64,000 nucleotides of DNA from Micrococcales bacterium KH10 (lineage in GTDB: Bacteria > Actinomycetota > Actinomycetes > Actinomycetales > Cellulomonadaceae). The position numbers and the translations under genes are program-made. A model generated the notes under the pieces. That model worked only from the letters and a program-made list of their open reading frames with translations. It did not search any database and was not told the origin of the DNA. The stretch spans positions 1,328,805-1,392,804 of the forward strand of contig FZPE01000001.1 of assembly GCA_900188465.1 (NCBI GenBank), written 5' to 3'. Of the stretch, positions 1-8,843 are shown one piece after another (position 1 is the first letter of the stretch; each line of letters starts with the position of its first letter).

Positions 1-1244
1 TCGTTGTTAGCGATCCACAGTTCTTCCCAGACCGGCTCGAACTGCTCGGTGATGTCAGTGATCGAGTTCAGGAAATCACTCTGGTCGATGTCAGGCTGAG
101 TGGTGGTGAACCCCGAGGTCGCAACGAACTTGGTGTAGACATCCTTCTGGGAGAAGAAGTCCAAGAATGCCACGGCGACGTCTGGGTCCTTGGCACCAGC
201 TGATGCCGCAAGCTGAAGCTCGATCTTACCGTTCAGGTAGGCGTTGTCCGCAGCGTTGTCGCTGGCAGGGAACGGGAAGTAGCCGTATTCGAAAGCACCG
301 TCAACAGCGGAGTTGATGGTCGGCTCGTTCCAGGTTCCGTCCGGCAGCATCGCGAAGTCGCCACGACTGAAGGCCGCTGGCATGTCGTCGTAGCCAGCAC
401 CGGAGAAGTTGCGCTGCGCATGCTCGAATACCCACTGGGTCTTCTCAAGAACCTCAAGCTGCGTGCCGTCGTTCAACGCGATCGAGTTGTCCCACAGACC
501 GTCAACGGCTGCCTGCTTGTCAGCTGCGGTTGGGTAGAGACTGCCGACTACACCGTTCATGACGAGTCCAGCTGGCCAGGTGTCCTGGCCACCAATTCCA
601 AATGCCGTGACTCCGGCGGCTTCGAGAGTCGCGACCGCGCTTTGCAGTTCACTCCAGGTCGTGGGGACCTCAAGGCCGTTGTCCTCGAAGATCGACTTGT
701 TGTAGTACACGCCGGTCACGAAACTGAGGCCTGTCGGCACCGCGTACTGGCGGCCACCGATGGCTTGCGATTCGAGCACGGACTCGGAGTAGTTCGCCAT
801 GAATGGCTCGTCCGTCAAGTCGATGAGGCCCCCGCCTTCCGCAAGCAGCACGTCATCGGACTTCGAAGCCTCGGCGTATTCCGGGATTTCACGGAAAGTC
901 TTGACCACAAAGACATCGACTTCACCTGCGGTCAGCTGTGCTGCCTTGGCCGAGGGGAAGGTGTCGTTAGGTACTGAGGTGAGGGATGCCTTGGCGTTGG
1001 GGTACTTCGCGTTGAACGCCTCAACGACCTCGTTGAATGCTGCGTCGGATGCGTCTGCACTGGAAACCAGAATGCGCACTTCACCGCTGAGCTCATCTGC
1101 CGATGCGGTGTTGCCGCCGCCAGGTGCCTGGGTTGTCTCGTCACCGCCACCGCATGCTGCCATTGTGGCGACGAGGCCAAGGCTCGCCACAGCCGCGATG
1201 ACGCGGCCAAACTTGCGAGGGGAACGCAACTTCGTCGTTGCCAT
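1..1244 (-). CDS. Sugar ABC transporter substrate-binding lipoprotein (C-terminus cut by window edge)
   Basis: This is an extracellular family 1 solute-binding protein that would capture a sugar at the cell surface and deliver it to an ABC permease. About 414 codons are visible and the C-terminus lies beyond the left edge. The N-terminus is a lipoprotein signal: basic MATTKLRSPRKFGR, a hydrophobic stretch, then a lipobox-like TMAACGGG followed by a Gly/Thr/Asp-rich linker. Family-typical segments include AVPTGLSFVTGVYYNKSIFE, TWSEL, GDFAMLPDGTW and VAFLDFFSQKD. The ATG at 1242-1244 fits the signal peptide. A perfect 16-bp palindrome (1267-1282) lies about 23 bp upstream, and a LacI gene is the next gene upstream on the same strand, so repression by LacI and sugar induction are likely. 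Permease genes would be expected beyond the window. The substrate cannot be deduced. The family call is secure. Confidence 0.9.
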   Translation of the reverse strand, partial: MATTKLRSPRKFGRVIAAVASLGLVATMAACGGGDETTQAPGGGNTASADELSGEVRILVSSADASDAAFNEVVEAFNAKYPNAKASLTSVPNDTFPSAKAAQLTAGEVDVFVVKTFREIPEYAEASKSDDVLLAEGGGLIDLTDEPFMANYSESVLESQAIGGRQYAVPTGLSFVTGVYYNKSIFEDNGLEVPTTWSELQSAVATLEAAGVTAFGIGGQDTWPAGLVMNGVVGSLYPTAADKQAAVDGLWDNSIALNDGTQLEVLEKTQWVFEHAQRNFSGAGYDDMPAAFSRGDFAMLPDGTWNEPTINSAVDGAFEYGYFPFPASDNAADNAYLNGKIELQLAASAGAKDPDVAVAFLDFFSQKDVYTKFVATSGFTTTQPDIDQSDFLNSITDITEQFEPVWEELWIANN

Positions 1245-1266
1245 GATCACTCCTGATAATTGTCGG

Positions 1267-1282
1267 ACCGAAACGTTTCGGT
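1267..1282. promoter_or_regulatory. LacI-type operator, perfect 16-bp palindrome
   Basis: ACCGAAACGTTTCGGT is a perfect inverted repeat with the central AAACGTTT core typical of LacI-family operators. It lies in the 5' region of the sugar-binding lipoprotein gene (start 1244), where a bound repressor would block transcription. A related core, AAACGTTTCG, occurs at 2579-2588 between the two LacI genes, so one of those regulators probably binds here. Confidence 0.75.
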
Positions 1283-1401
1283 TGCATAGACACTACCACC
1301 GCGAAAGCCATGCCCTCGACTTCACAATTAAGTTCGTTACCAACTTGTTACCCGAATCTTGCTGCGGACGAGCTAGATAGGTCGCTCAGAAACAGTGAGA
1401 T

Positions 1402-2451
1402 TCAGCGGGGCACCGGGCCGGTGGACTTGCGCAGCACAACCTCGGCAGCGGGTAACTGGATTACCTCGTTTTCGCGTGCCTGCGCATCATCAATCACATC
1501 GAGTAGTAGCGCTGCGGCCGCCGAGCCCACCTGCCGCGGCGTTGCCTGCACACTGGTCAGGGCAGGTCGCACATAGGTTCCCAGCGCGATCCCGTCATAA
1601 CCCGTCACTGACAGATCCCCGGGTATCTTGATGCCGAGTTCCTGTGCTCGCATGATCAACCCAACCGCACACAGGTCGTTCACGCACACCACAGCGGTGG
1701 GCTTGTCGTCGAGTTCCGCGATCCTGTCAGCAGCCGATCGCCCGCCCTCGTATGTGAAATCGCCGTCTAGACGCGGGCCGGGCTCCAGGCCTGCCGCAAC
1801 TAGCGCCTCCCGCCACGCCCGATCACGCTCGCGCGAGTGCACATAACCTTCCGGACCAGCGACGTGCGCGATACGGGTATGCCCGAGTGAGACCAGGTGC
1901 TCAACGAGTTGGGTGACGCCTACAGTGGCGCTCTGCCGCACATAGGGCAATGGGAAGGAGTCCAGATCCGGGCTGATGCCGACTGCCGGAAGCCCGAGTT
2001 CTTTCACGAGTGATACCCGTGGGTCATCCACCCGCAATTCGTTGAGCAGCACACCGTCCACTCGCCGATTAGCCGCAAGTTCCCGGTAGCGATTCTCCGT
2101 GTCCTGCTGGTCAAATCCCATCTGAAGCACCAACGCATAGCCCCGGTGCGAGATCGCTTGCTCGATACCACCGATAAAGGCACCGAAGAACGGGTCAGAT
2201 TCGAGCACATCCCAACTGCGCTGCAACACTAAACCGATCGTGAACGCGCGCTGGGTCGACAGGCTTCTGCCACGCAACGACGGGACATAACCCAACTCAC
2301 GCGCGGCTTCTTGAACTCGCTGTCGCGTGGCCTCAGAGACACCCGGCCGACCATTCAAAGCGCTGGAGGCAGAACTAATCGCCACCCCAGCCCGAGCAGC
2401 AACATCGACGATCGTGACTCGACTCGACCCCACAATTTCCTCCTGTGCCAT
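1402..2451 (-). CDS. LacI family transcriptional regulator
   Basis: This is a sugar-responsive DNA-binding repressor. The N-terminal LacI helix-turn-helix reads TIVDVAARAGVAISSASSAL, followed by a hinge region (GYVPSLRGRSLSTQRAFTIG) and a periplasmic-binding-protein-like effector domain containing SDPFFGAFIGGIEQAI, RRVDGVLLNEL, HTRIAHVAGP and VCVNDLCAVG. The ATG at 2451 places the HTH at the usual distance from the N-terminus and gives a normal length near 349 aa; an upstream GTG at 2502 is possible but has no better support. It is divergent from a second LacI gene (2730) with clear paralogy across the effector domain. It lies directly upstream of the sugar-binding protein gene, whose palindromic operator it may recognise. 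The family call is very secure; target and inducer are inferred. Confidence 0.93.
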   Translation of the reverse strand: MAQEEIVGSSRVTIVDVAARAGVAISSASSALNGRPGVSEATRQRVQEAARELGYVPSLRGRSLSTQRAFTIGLVLQRSWDVLESDPFFGAFIGGIEQAISHRGYALVLQMGFDQQDTENRYRELAANRRVDGVLLNELRVDDPRVSLVKELGLPAVGISPDLDSFPLPYVRQSATVGVTQLVEHLVSLGHTRIAHVAGPEGYVHSRERDRAWREALVAAGLEPGPRLDGDFTYEGGRSAADRIAELDDKPTAVVCVNDLCAVGLIMRAQELGIKIPGDLSVTGYDGIALGTYVRPALTSVQATPRQVGSAAAALLLDVIDDAQARENEVIQLPAAEVVLRKSTGPVPR

Positions 2452-2577
2452 GTCTTGCGGCACTGCCAGACATCGCGATGGGGTAACCACAATGAGGCGC
2501 ACCCACGCATGACAATCTTGCCACTTTCCCGCAACGGCATCTCAGCCGCAGGTCCCGACAAATCATCTCATTTTTCT

Positions 2578-2588
2578 AAAACGTTTCG
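2578..2588. promoter_or_regulatory. LacI-type operator core between divergent lacI genes
   Basis: AAAACGTTTCG contains the 8-bp palindrome AAACGTTT (2579-2586) and the same AAACGTTTCG string found in the perfect operator at 1267-1282. It lies in the 278-bp region between two divergently transcribed LacI genes, consistent with auto- or cross-regulation. Outer positions are not symmetric, so affinity may be lower than at 1267. Confidence 0.55.
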
Positions 2589-2729
2589 TTTTTGCCATCG
2601 AGATCTCGCTTTGCCAAAGATCACGGCGTAGCATGAGAACGTTCGCATCCCGCTAGCGCACACATTGTAGTGAACACTCGATGAACTCTCTCGAGTCTCA
2701 GTCGGCACCCGGAATGGAGTCACTCACTC

Positions 2730-3782
2730 ATGGCCCCACGTGACACTGTCGAGTCGCCAATGCGACGACCGACGATTGCCGATGTGGCGGAACTTGCGCA
2801 AACCTCGCGTGGCACAGTGTCATTCGTCATCAACAATCGACCCGGCGTTGCCACGGCCACGCGCGAACGGGTGCTGCGCGCAATGCGCGAACTTAACTGG
2901 ACACCCAACCGCACCGCTCGCGCGCTGTCGACATCGCGCGCTTACGCCATCGGGTTCATTCTGGCTCGCGACGCCATGGCCTTGAGTTCCGATCCATTCT
3001 TCGCACCGTTCATCGCTGGGATGGAGACCCGGTTGGATGAGTCCGGGCATTTTTTGATGTTGCGGTTCGCGAACAGCCACGAATCGGAGCGCGCCGCTTA
3101 CCTGCGTTTGATGGAGCAGCGGCGAGTCGATGGTTTCGTACTCAGCGACTTGACCCAGGACGACTACCGTTTCGACCTGCTGGCCGAGCATTCTTTCCCG
3201 GCAGTGACCCTCAATGTCGCAGATCGGTCTACTCGCCTGCCGTCGGTCTCTCGTTCTGATGAGCCAGGTGTGGCAGCCACCGTGCAGCACTTGATCGAGT
3301 TGGGTCATCGCCGGATTGCTTATGTGGGTGGGCCTTTCCATTACCTGCACGTCGCTAGGCGCCGCGCCACCTGGGAGGCGACTCTGCGGGATAGTGGCAT
3401 CGAACCAGGCCCTGCCATCGCCTCCGACTTCACCGCAAGCGGAGGTTCCGCAGCGACCGCGCAACTGCTCGATCTTCCCAAGAATGAGCGACCCACTGCG
3501 ATCGTATTCGCCAATGATCTGATGGCCGCCAGCGGCATGTCCTACGCACTCAACCGAGGGTTGCGCGTTCCAGAAGACCTGTCTATCACGGGATACGACG
3601 ACTTCGAGTTGGCCGCATTCTTGTCACCGTCCTTGACCACAGTGCGCACCGATCCCACCGCTTGGGGTGCCGCTGCGGTGGATCATCTTCTTGCTCTGAT
3701 CAATGGGGACGATCCCTCCGACTTGGCGCTGCCGCCACCGACGCTGATCACCCGCGACTCGACGGGTCCTGCCCCGCAATAG
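2730..3782 (+). CDS. LacI family transcriptional regulator
   Basis: This is a second LacI/GalR-type repressor of 350 aa. The HTH is TIADVAELAQTSRGTVSFVI with hinge RTARALSTSRAYAIGFIL. The effector domain carries SDPFFAPFIAGMETRL, RRVDGFVLSDL, GHRRIAYVGGP, VFANDLMAASG and ITGYDDFELAAFLSPSLTTV. A GGAG ribosome-binding site about 10 nt upstream supports the ATG at 2730; a second ATG ten codons in (2760) would also keep the HTH. Similarity to the divergent LacI at 1402-2451 points to a duplication. It is followed after about 130 bp by a secreted glycosidase gene (3911) with an ACCGGT-centred imperfect palindrome at 3846, so it may regulate that gene. No inducer can be named. Confidence 0.93.
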   Translation: MAPRDTVESPMRRPTIADVAELAQTSRGTVSFVINNRPGVATATRERVLRAMRELNWTPNRTARALSTSRAYAIGFILARDAMALSSDPFFAPFIAGMETRLDESGHFLMLRFANSHESERAAYLRLMEQRRVDGFVLSDLTQDDYRFDLLAEHSFPAVTLNVADRSTRLPSVSRSDEPGVAATVQHLIELGHRRIAYVGGPFHYLHVARRRATWEATLRDSGIEPGPAIASDFTASGGSAATAQLLDLPKNERPTAIVFANDLMAASGMSYALNRGLRVPEDLSITGYDDFELAAFLSPSLTTVRTDPTAWGAAAVDHLLALINGDDPSDLALPPPTLITRDSTGPAPQ

Positions 3783-3845
3783 GGACGAGCGCACCCTAGC
3801 TCAGACGGTCAGAGGCTGTGATGAACCGCAGTTGACCGACTCGTC

Positions 3846-3857
3846 TATACCGGTTTA
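3846..3857. promoter_or_regulatory. Imperfect ACCGGTTT operator upstream of secreted glycosidase
   Basis: TATACCGGTTTA is a dyad centred on CCGG with one mismatched pair. Its right half matches the perfect 18-bp palindrome upstream of manA (8748-8765). It lies about 55 bp before the glycosidase start at 3911, a usual place for an operator. A shared LacI or ROK regulator for the two genes is inferred. Confidence 0.45.
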
Positions 3858-3910
3858 AATGGTGGAAACAAATGGACGAAGACGTCCGCCCACCATTCAA
3901 AGGTTGATGA

Positions 3911-6900
3911 ATGCGCACCACACATAGACTGACCGCCCTAGCAGCGTGCGCCGCATTGGCAGCAAGTGCCACAACACCTGCCATAGCGAACGCTGCTCCC
4001 CTGCCACCCGCCGCCACCGCGGCTGTGACCACCGATAGTCTGCGGGAAACCGCCCCGGAGCAGCAACGCTGGCTTTCAGTGCCTGAATCACGCGTTGTGC
4101 TGAACCCGTACGACTTCGGCAACGCTGGCTCCGAACTGGACCAGAACTCCGGTGGCGATCTGCCGCTGTCGAATGGCTACTACGCACACGATCATGCGAT
4201 TCGCACCGCGAATGTGCTGAATACCTACGTTGACGGACTCGAGGCTCCAGAACACCTCATCAATTCGGATTTCACCTCCCAGTCGACCACGGAAGCGGAA
4301 GGATGGACGACTGCGAACGTCACTGCCGATTACTCCGACGGCAAGGTAACCATCACCAACTCCGGCGGAGCTGAGTGGGGCAACATACGCTCGGCCGCCG
4401 TCATGCTTGATCCGAGCGTGTATTCCACCATGACCGTCAAGGTCGACTCGGTCGTCCCGGCAGACGCTAGTTGGGCGATCAAACTAGTTAAACCAGGAGA
4501 GTCTGACGACTTCGTCGTTATCCAAGACGACACCAGCCAGACCGGAACCTTCACATACGACGTTGAGCAGATCATGGCTGACGCTGGCCAAAGCCAGCCT
4601 CAACTCGTCCATGTTCGACTCTGGACATCAACTTGGGGTATCGATAGTTCCACAGCGGCTTCCACCTTCGACTCAATCTCGCTCTCTCGCGACCCAGGTG
4701 CCGGTGGTACCGTGCGCGGAACGGCTGAGTCGGTGGCCTACTCCTCGACCGCAGCAGAACTCAACATGGTCGGCACGTACTCGAATGGATCCGTTGAGAC
4801 GAGCGAGTACTTCACAGCATCGGATCCGAACGCATATGTGCGCGTCATCGACGCCGATGTCGACAGCAATGTCCTCGTCGCTGGCGCCTACGAGGGCAAC
4901 GGCACCACGTATGACCAAGCAAGCAATGTCATCACGATCCGCGGCCAATATGCGACTCGCTCCATTGCGCTGCCGATCGGGGCTACAGCACAGTTCTACT
5001 CGTCCAAATCGGCAATGGTCGCAAACCTCAATCCAACATCGGCTCCCACCGGAAACAATGGATTCTGGGCCGCTTCCCTGCCCGGGGATGAGGTGTCCGT
5101 CGTCGGTGTGGGGTGGGCGGTGAACGCAGGCACCTTCGACTACCCGGACGTGAACTACGTGGCCGATCAAGTAGCCGAGTCGCGCACCAGTGCACTGCTG
5201 GCAGCGGACCCCGCACTTGCGGCAGCTGCGCTAGCCCACTGGCAGCAGTTCTGGGATGCCTATCTTGCGTCGGTGCCAGTGATTGAAGACTTCTCCGTGC
5301 AACGAGTGCCGACCGGCGGTGTTACCGCTGACCAGATGGAACGGTTCTACTACAAGGCGTGGGTCGGACTGGAGATGAACGTCCTGCCGGCCACACCTGA
5401 GACCGGCAACGAGCACACGCAACTGGGAACCGGTAAGCCGTCGATGTGGATGAGCGGTACGCCCCGGACCAAGAATGTGGCCTCGTGGGACTCTCTGCTG
5501 GGAATGCAACAGCTGGTCTATACCGACCCGGCCAACGCCTGGGACTCGTTCATCGGCATGATCAAGCAGGTCAAACTCGATGGCGATGAGCCAACCGATA
5601 CGAATGCCTTGGACGGCAAGGGCGCACTCGGCGGTGAATCGTTGCCGAGTCGCAAGGCGCAGACCGCGTGGATCCTGCACCAGGTCACCGGCGACACCGA
5701 GAAACTCGAGTCCATCTACGAGGCACTACGGCTCAACCTGATCTGGTCCACTCACAACATGCGGTGGATCTATGGGGCGAATAACTACGTCGACGAGCGA
5801 GACAGTGAGTTCGTCGCTTCGGTGATCTATGACCTGAAGTTCGGCGCGAAGATCGCGCGTGAACTGGGACACGAGGATCACGCTGCGGACTTCGAGCAGC
5901 GCGCCACGTCACTGACCCGCGACTACGAATCCTGGTTCTTCCCGACAACGTGGACTACCGACCGCGACGGCAACCCGGTCCAGTGGTCGACGGTGCAGAA
6001 GATCTATCTTGATCGCTACCAGGGCGGACTGGGCTGCCCCTGGTCAGACGATTCTGAAGGCGCTGACTACTACAACGCGGACGGGCAGTGTGTGAAGGCC
6101 GGATGGTCGTTCTACACGACAACAGCGCTCGTCGCCCATGAGCTCGAAGACGAGTACAAGACCAAGGTCATGCAGCGTTTCATGCGTGACTACGACGACA
6201 CCGAGCAGCTTGCCGGGCTGGGACACTTCGCGGTGAAGGCACCGGACATGCAGTTGATCACCTACGGGCTGTTGGATGATCCGGGCTGGTCGGACTACTC
6301 CCGCACGCAGCTCATTGACTATGCCACGGTGATCGTGAACTCATTCAACCGGGACATGGTCAAGTCCGGCTGGTTTGCGGAGGTCTACTACTCCACCGGT
6401 GATCACAAGGCGGGCGGGACCCCCGGAGCGCGCGGAGTACGTCCGTCGCTGTTCGGAATCTCCAACTATCTGGACAACATCTTCATCGCGAATGGCTACC
6501 GCATCGATGAGGGTGATCCGGCTGTCCTGCGGCTGGCAGGAGCCACCGGCGGCATCAAGAATCTGACCTACCTGGGCAAGAAGTTCGACCTGGATCTGCA
6601 AGGTGACAAAGCCCTGCTGACCGGCGAAGCCATAGATGAGCGACTGCTGCCGGCGACCGTCGACCTGAGTCAGCCCGGTGTCACGACATTCCCCGAGGCT
6701 CCCGGCCCGGACGACGGTGGCGATGACGGAGCGCAGCCAGTCGAGCCAAGTCCACAGCCAGTTGCGTCACAGATCGTCGTCTCACCACAGCTCAGCACCC
6801 GCTACGGAACGCCAGTCCGAATGTCAGTGGCAGTCAATGCCACAGGACGAGTGCCCACCGGACGAGTCGAAGTGCGCCACGGCCAGCAGCTACTAGGCCA

Positions 6901-7381
6901 GGCGAATCTGAGCGCGGGACGCGCATCGATAGCGTTGCCCACCACGCTTACAGCGAGTACCCGCGCACTGGATGTCACGTATGTCCCCACAGCCAATAGC
7001 GGAGTGCTCGGGTCCACCGCCCGCACCAGTCTGGTGATTCGCAAGGCTCAGGTGAAGTTGCGCAATGCGAAGGTCACCAAGCCGAAGAAGTCCAGCAAAC
7101 AGATCAAGCGAGGCAAGAAGGCTGTGGTACGGGTCGTTATCGTCACCCCGAGCACAGCCGTGCTCAAGGGACGAGTCACCCTGAAGGCTGGGAAGAAGAT
7201 TCTTGGCCGTGCCAAGGTGAAGGCCGACAAGAAGGGCACACGCTATGTTGCCAAGATTACGGTCGGGAAGAAGAAGACTCGTTCGATCAAGAAGAAGCGA
7301 GTTGCCGTCAAAGCGATCTATGCGGGCAACAACAACTTCGCCAAGAAGACCTTGAAGACCCCGATCAAGGTACGACGGTAG
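3911..7381 (+). CDS. Secreted six-hairpin glycoside hydrolase (GH63-like) with Ig-like domain and cationic C-terminal tail
   Basis: This is an extracellular glycosidase of 1156 aa. A Sec signal peptide ends near residue 28 (AIANA|AP). Residues about 45-440 look like the N-terminal beta-sandwich region of six-hairpin glycosidases. About 450-890 look like an (alpha/alpha)6 barrel, with segments FYYKAWVGLEMNVLP, SWDSLLGMQQLVY and GYRIDEGDPAVLRL. The WDS motif and layout resemble GH63 and related glucosidase or mannosyl-glycerate hydrolase families, but the exact family and substrate are uncertain. An acidic Pro/Gly linker (about 915-945) leads to a Big_3_5-type Ig domain (about 950-1040) and a Lys-rich module ending TPIKVRR. 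There is no LPXTG motif. An adjacent LacI gene and an ACCGGT-centred palindrome suggest sugar-controlled expression. A strong terminator follows at 7396-7442. Confidence 0.82.
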   Translation: MRTTHRLTALAACAALAASATTPAIANAAPLPPAATAAVTTDSLRETAPEQQRWLSVPESRVVLNPYDFGNAGSELDQNSGGDLPLSNGYYAHDHAIRTANVLNTYVDGLEAPEHLINSDFTSQSTTEAEGWTTANVTADYSDGKVTITNSGGAEWGNIRSAAVMLDPSVYSTMTVKVDSVVPADASWAIKLVKPGESDDFVVIQDDTSQTGTFTYDVEQIMADAGQSQPQLVHVRLWTSTWGIDSSTAASTFDSISLSRDPGAGGTVRGTAESVAYSSTAAELNMVGTYSNGSVETSEYFTASDPNAYVRVIDADVDSNVLVAGAYEGNGTTYDQASNVITIRGQYATRSIALPIGATAQFYSSKSAMVANLNPTSAPTGNNGFWAASLPGDEVSVVGVGWAVNAGTFDYPDVNYVADQVAESRTSALLAADPALAAAALAHWQQFWDAYLASVPVIEDFSVQRVPTGGVTADQMERFYYKAWVGLEMNVLPATPETGNEHTQLGTGKPSMWMSGTPRTKNVASWDSLLGMQQLVYTDPANAWDSFIGMIKQVKLDGDEPTDTNALDGKGALGGESLPSRKAQTAWILHQVTGDTEKLESIYEALRLNLIWSTHNMRWIYGANNYVDERDSEFVASVIYDLKFGAKIARELGHEDHAADFEQRATSLTRDYESWFFPTTWTTDRDGNPVQWSTVQKIYLDRYQGGLGCPWSDDSEGADYYNADGQCVKAGWSFYTTTALVAHELEDEYKTKVMQRFMRDYDDTEQLAGLGHFAVKAPDMQLITYGLLDDPGWSDYSRTQLIDYATVIVNSFNRDMVKSGWFAEVYYSTGDHKAGGTPGARGVRPSLFGISNYLDNIFIANGYRIDEGDPAVLRLAGATGGIKNLTYLGKKFDLDLQGDKALLTGEAIDERLLPATVDLSQPGVTTFPEAPGPDDGGDDGAQPVEPSPQPVASQIVVSPQLSTRYGTPVRMSVAVNATGRVPTGRVEVRHGQQLLGQANLSAGRASIALPTTLTASTRALDVTYVPTANSGVLGSTARTSLVIRKAQVKLRNAKVTKPKKSSKQIKRGKKAVVRVVIVTPSTAVLKGRVTLKAGKKILGRAKVKADKKGTRYVAKITVGKKKTRSIKKKRVAVKAIYAGNNNFAKKTLKTPIKVRR

Positions 7382-7395
7382 TCACCATCGGGCAG

Positions 7396-7442
7396 TAACG
7401 GAGGGCGGGTGGTTCCTAGTTGGAACCACCCGCCCTCCGTTA
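7396..7442. terminator. Bidirectional terminator hairpin, 21-bp perfect stem
   Basis: A perfect 21-bp inverted repeat (7396-7416 with 7422-7442) has a 5-nt loop and lies between the convergent glycosidase (ends 7381) and manA (ends 7454). The outer base pairs are A/T, so each strand has a GC-rich stem with short A/U flanks. It should stop transcription from both sides. Confidence 0.85.
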
Positions 7443-7453
7443 TTCGATAGCAC

Positions 7454-8707
7454 TCACGGGACTCGAACGATTGCCACGCTGCCCTGCCCGGTCAACCTCA
7501 ATGCTTCACCGTCGATGCCAAGGACTGCATCCCCCGCGGTAAGCGCCATGCGCGACTGTTGCGATGACACGACAGTGGCACCATCGAGTCCGACGACAAT
7601 GCGCGGACCCGCAGTGTCGGTGACCTCCACCGGGTAAGTGCCGCCGTTGATCTCATAGATCTTCACCGCGTATTCCGCCGCGGGCGTCTTGTAATTGCGC
7701 ACGGTCGACGGCGTGCCCGGAATGCGTTGCCGCTCCGGTCCGCTGACGAGCGCTCCACCCGGTTTGAAATCGAGGATGCGCACGAGTTCATCGAAGTCGA
7801 CCCGCTTCTTGGTGAGTCCTGCGCGCAGCACGTTGTCAGAATTGGCCATGACTTCTAAGCCCAGCCCAGAGACATAACAGTGCACCACGCCAGCACCCAC
7901 GCTCAGCGCTTCACCGGGCTCTAGTTCGAGGGCATTCAAGAAGATGGCTGCTAACACGCCGACATCGCCCGGATAGTGTACGAGCAGTTCCGCCGCCACG
8001 GCGAGGGAATCGGAACCCCACAGGTGTTCCTCGGCGGGCTGCACCATACGGGCTGCGATAGCGGCAAGAGCTTCATCGACCGCGGACTGCTCCAACCGCA
8101 GCACGGTGTCGAATCCGGATCGGAGCGCCTCCTCGTCGTTATCCGACTGCGCCATCGCTTCAATGGCTTTCCCCAGTCCGACTACGTCTAGTCGACGCAG
8201 GTCAGCAAGAATTGCGGCTGGCGTCCGGAATCCGGCGAGCGCTCGCGTCGGAAGTAGGGCGAAGAGCGTTTCAGGCTTGTGGCGACCATCCGCATAGTTG
8301 CACTCCGTTGGCGAAGTACCGACTTGCCGCTCATGCGCATATCCGGCAGCGGCCTGGTCTGCATCGGGATGCGCTTGGAGCGACAGGGGCCGACCAGCAG
8401 CAAGCAACTTGACCAGATACGGCAGCACACTCGTGGGTGCGGCATCCGGCCCGAGTACGGCGGTCGGATCTGCGGCGATAATCTCGTTCAAGGTGTGCGA
8501 CGCCGCTGGATCTGCAACCTCATTCTGCGCCTGAGAAGGAACCGGAAACCACGGTGTCGTACTCGTCACGACTGCTGGCGCCGAAGGGTGGGATCCATAC
8601 CAGATCTCAGCCCAAGGCAGACCGTCTGCGGGCAGTCCGACGAAATCGGGGAGTGCATGATGCGAGCCCCAGGCGTAGTGCTGAATCCGCCCCTGCAATC
8701 TGAACAT
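7454..8707 (-). CDS. manA: Mannose-6-phosphate isomerase, class I
   Basis: This cytoplasmic Zn enzyme interconverts mannose 6-phosphate and fructose 6-phosphate, so mannose can enter glycolysis or GDP-mannose can be made. Class I hallmarks are the N-terminal RIQHYAWGS, the metal-site segment LSLQAHPD, HKPETLFAL, and the C-terminal active-site stretch SVGAGVVHCYVSGLGLEVMA followed by SDNVLRAGLTKKRV. The ATG at 8707 (417 aa) has an AGGGA ribosome-binding site 8 nt upstream and starts right at the conserved N-terminus; a GTG at 8743 is less likely. The gene lies downstream of a ROK regulator on the same strand, with an 18-bp perfect palindrome (8748-8765) about 40 bp before the start, suggesting sugar-dependent repression. 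A GH92 mannosidase gene elsewhere in the window could supply mannose. Confidence 0.95.
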   Translation of the reverse strand: MFRLQGRIQHYAWGSHHALPDFVGLPADGLPWAEIWYGSHPSAPAVVTSTTPWFPVPSQAQNEVADPAASHTLNEIIAADPTAVLGPDAAPTSVLPYLVKLLAAGRPLSLQAHPDADQAAAGYAHERQVGTSPTECNYADGRHKPETLFALLPTRALAGFRTPAAILADLRRLDVVGLGKAIEAMAQSDNDEEALRSGFDTVLRLEQSAVDEALAAIAARMVQPAEEHLWGSDSLAVAAELLVHYPGDVGVLAAIFLNALELEPGEALSVGAGVVHCYVSGLGLEVMANSDNVLRAGLTKKRVDFDELVRILDFKPGGALVSGPERQRIPGTPSTVRNYKTPAAEYAVKIYEINGGTYPVEVTDTAGPRIVVGLDGATVVSSQQSRMALTAGDAVLGIDGEALRLTGQGSVAIVRVP

Positions 8708-8747
8708 GAAGCCATCCCTAGGTGTGCGCGGCAACAGCACCACGCAT

Positions 8748-8765
8748 TATTAAACCGGTTTAATA
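8748..8765. promoter_or_regulatory. Perfect 18-bp palindromic operator upstream of manA
   Basis: TATTAAACCGGTTTAATA is fully self-complementary and lies 41 bp upstream of the manA start. AAACCGGTTT cores are common targets of sugar-responsive LacI-family repressors. A degenerate copy occurs before the glycosidase gene at 3846. Candidate binders in the window are the LacI at 2730 and the ROK protein encoded next door. Confidence 0.75.
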
Positions 8766-8843
8766 GAACCGTATCCGGTACAGACCTCGTGCGTCAATTC
8801 TCTCGCCTCGCTGCCCAGGCAACTGCTCTCGCACCGGACCCGC

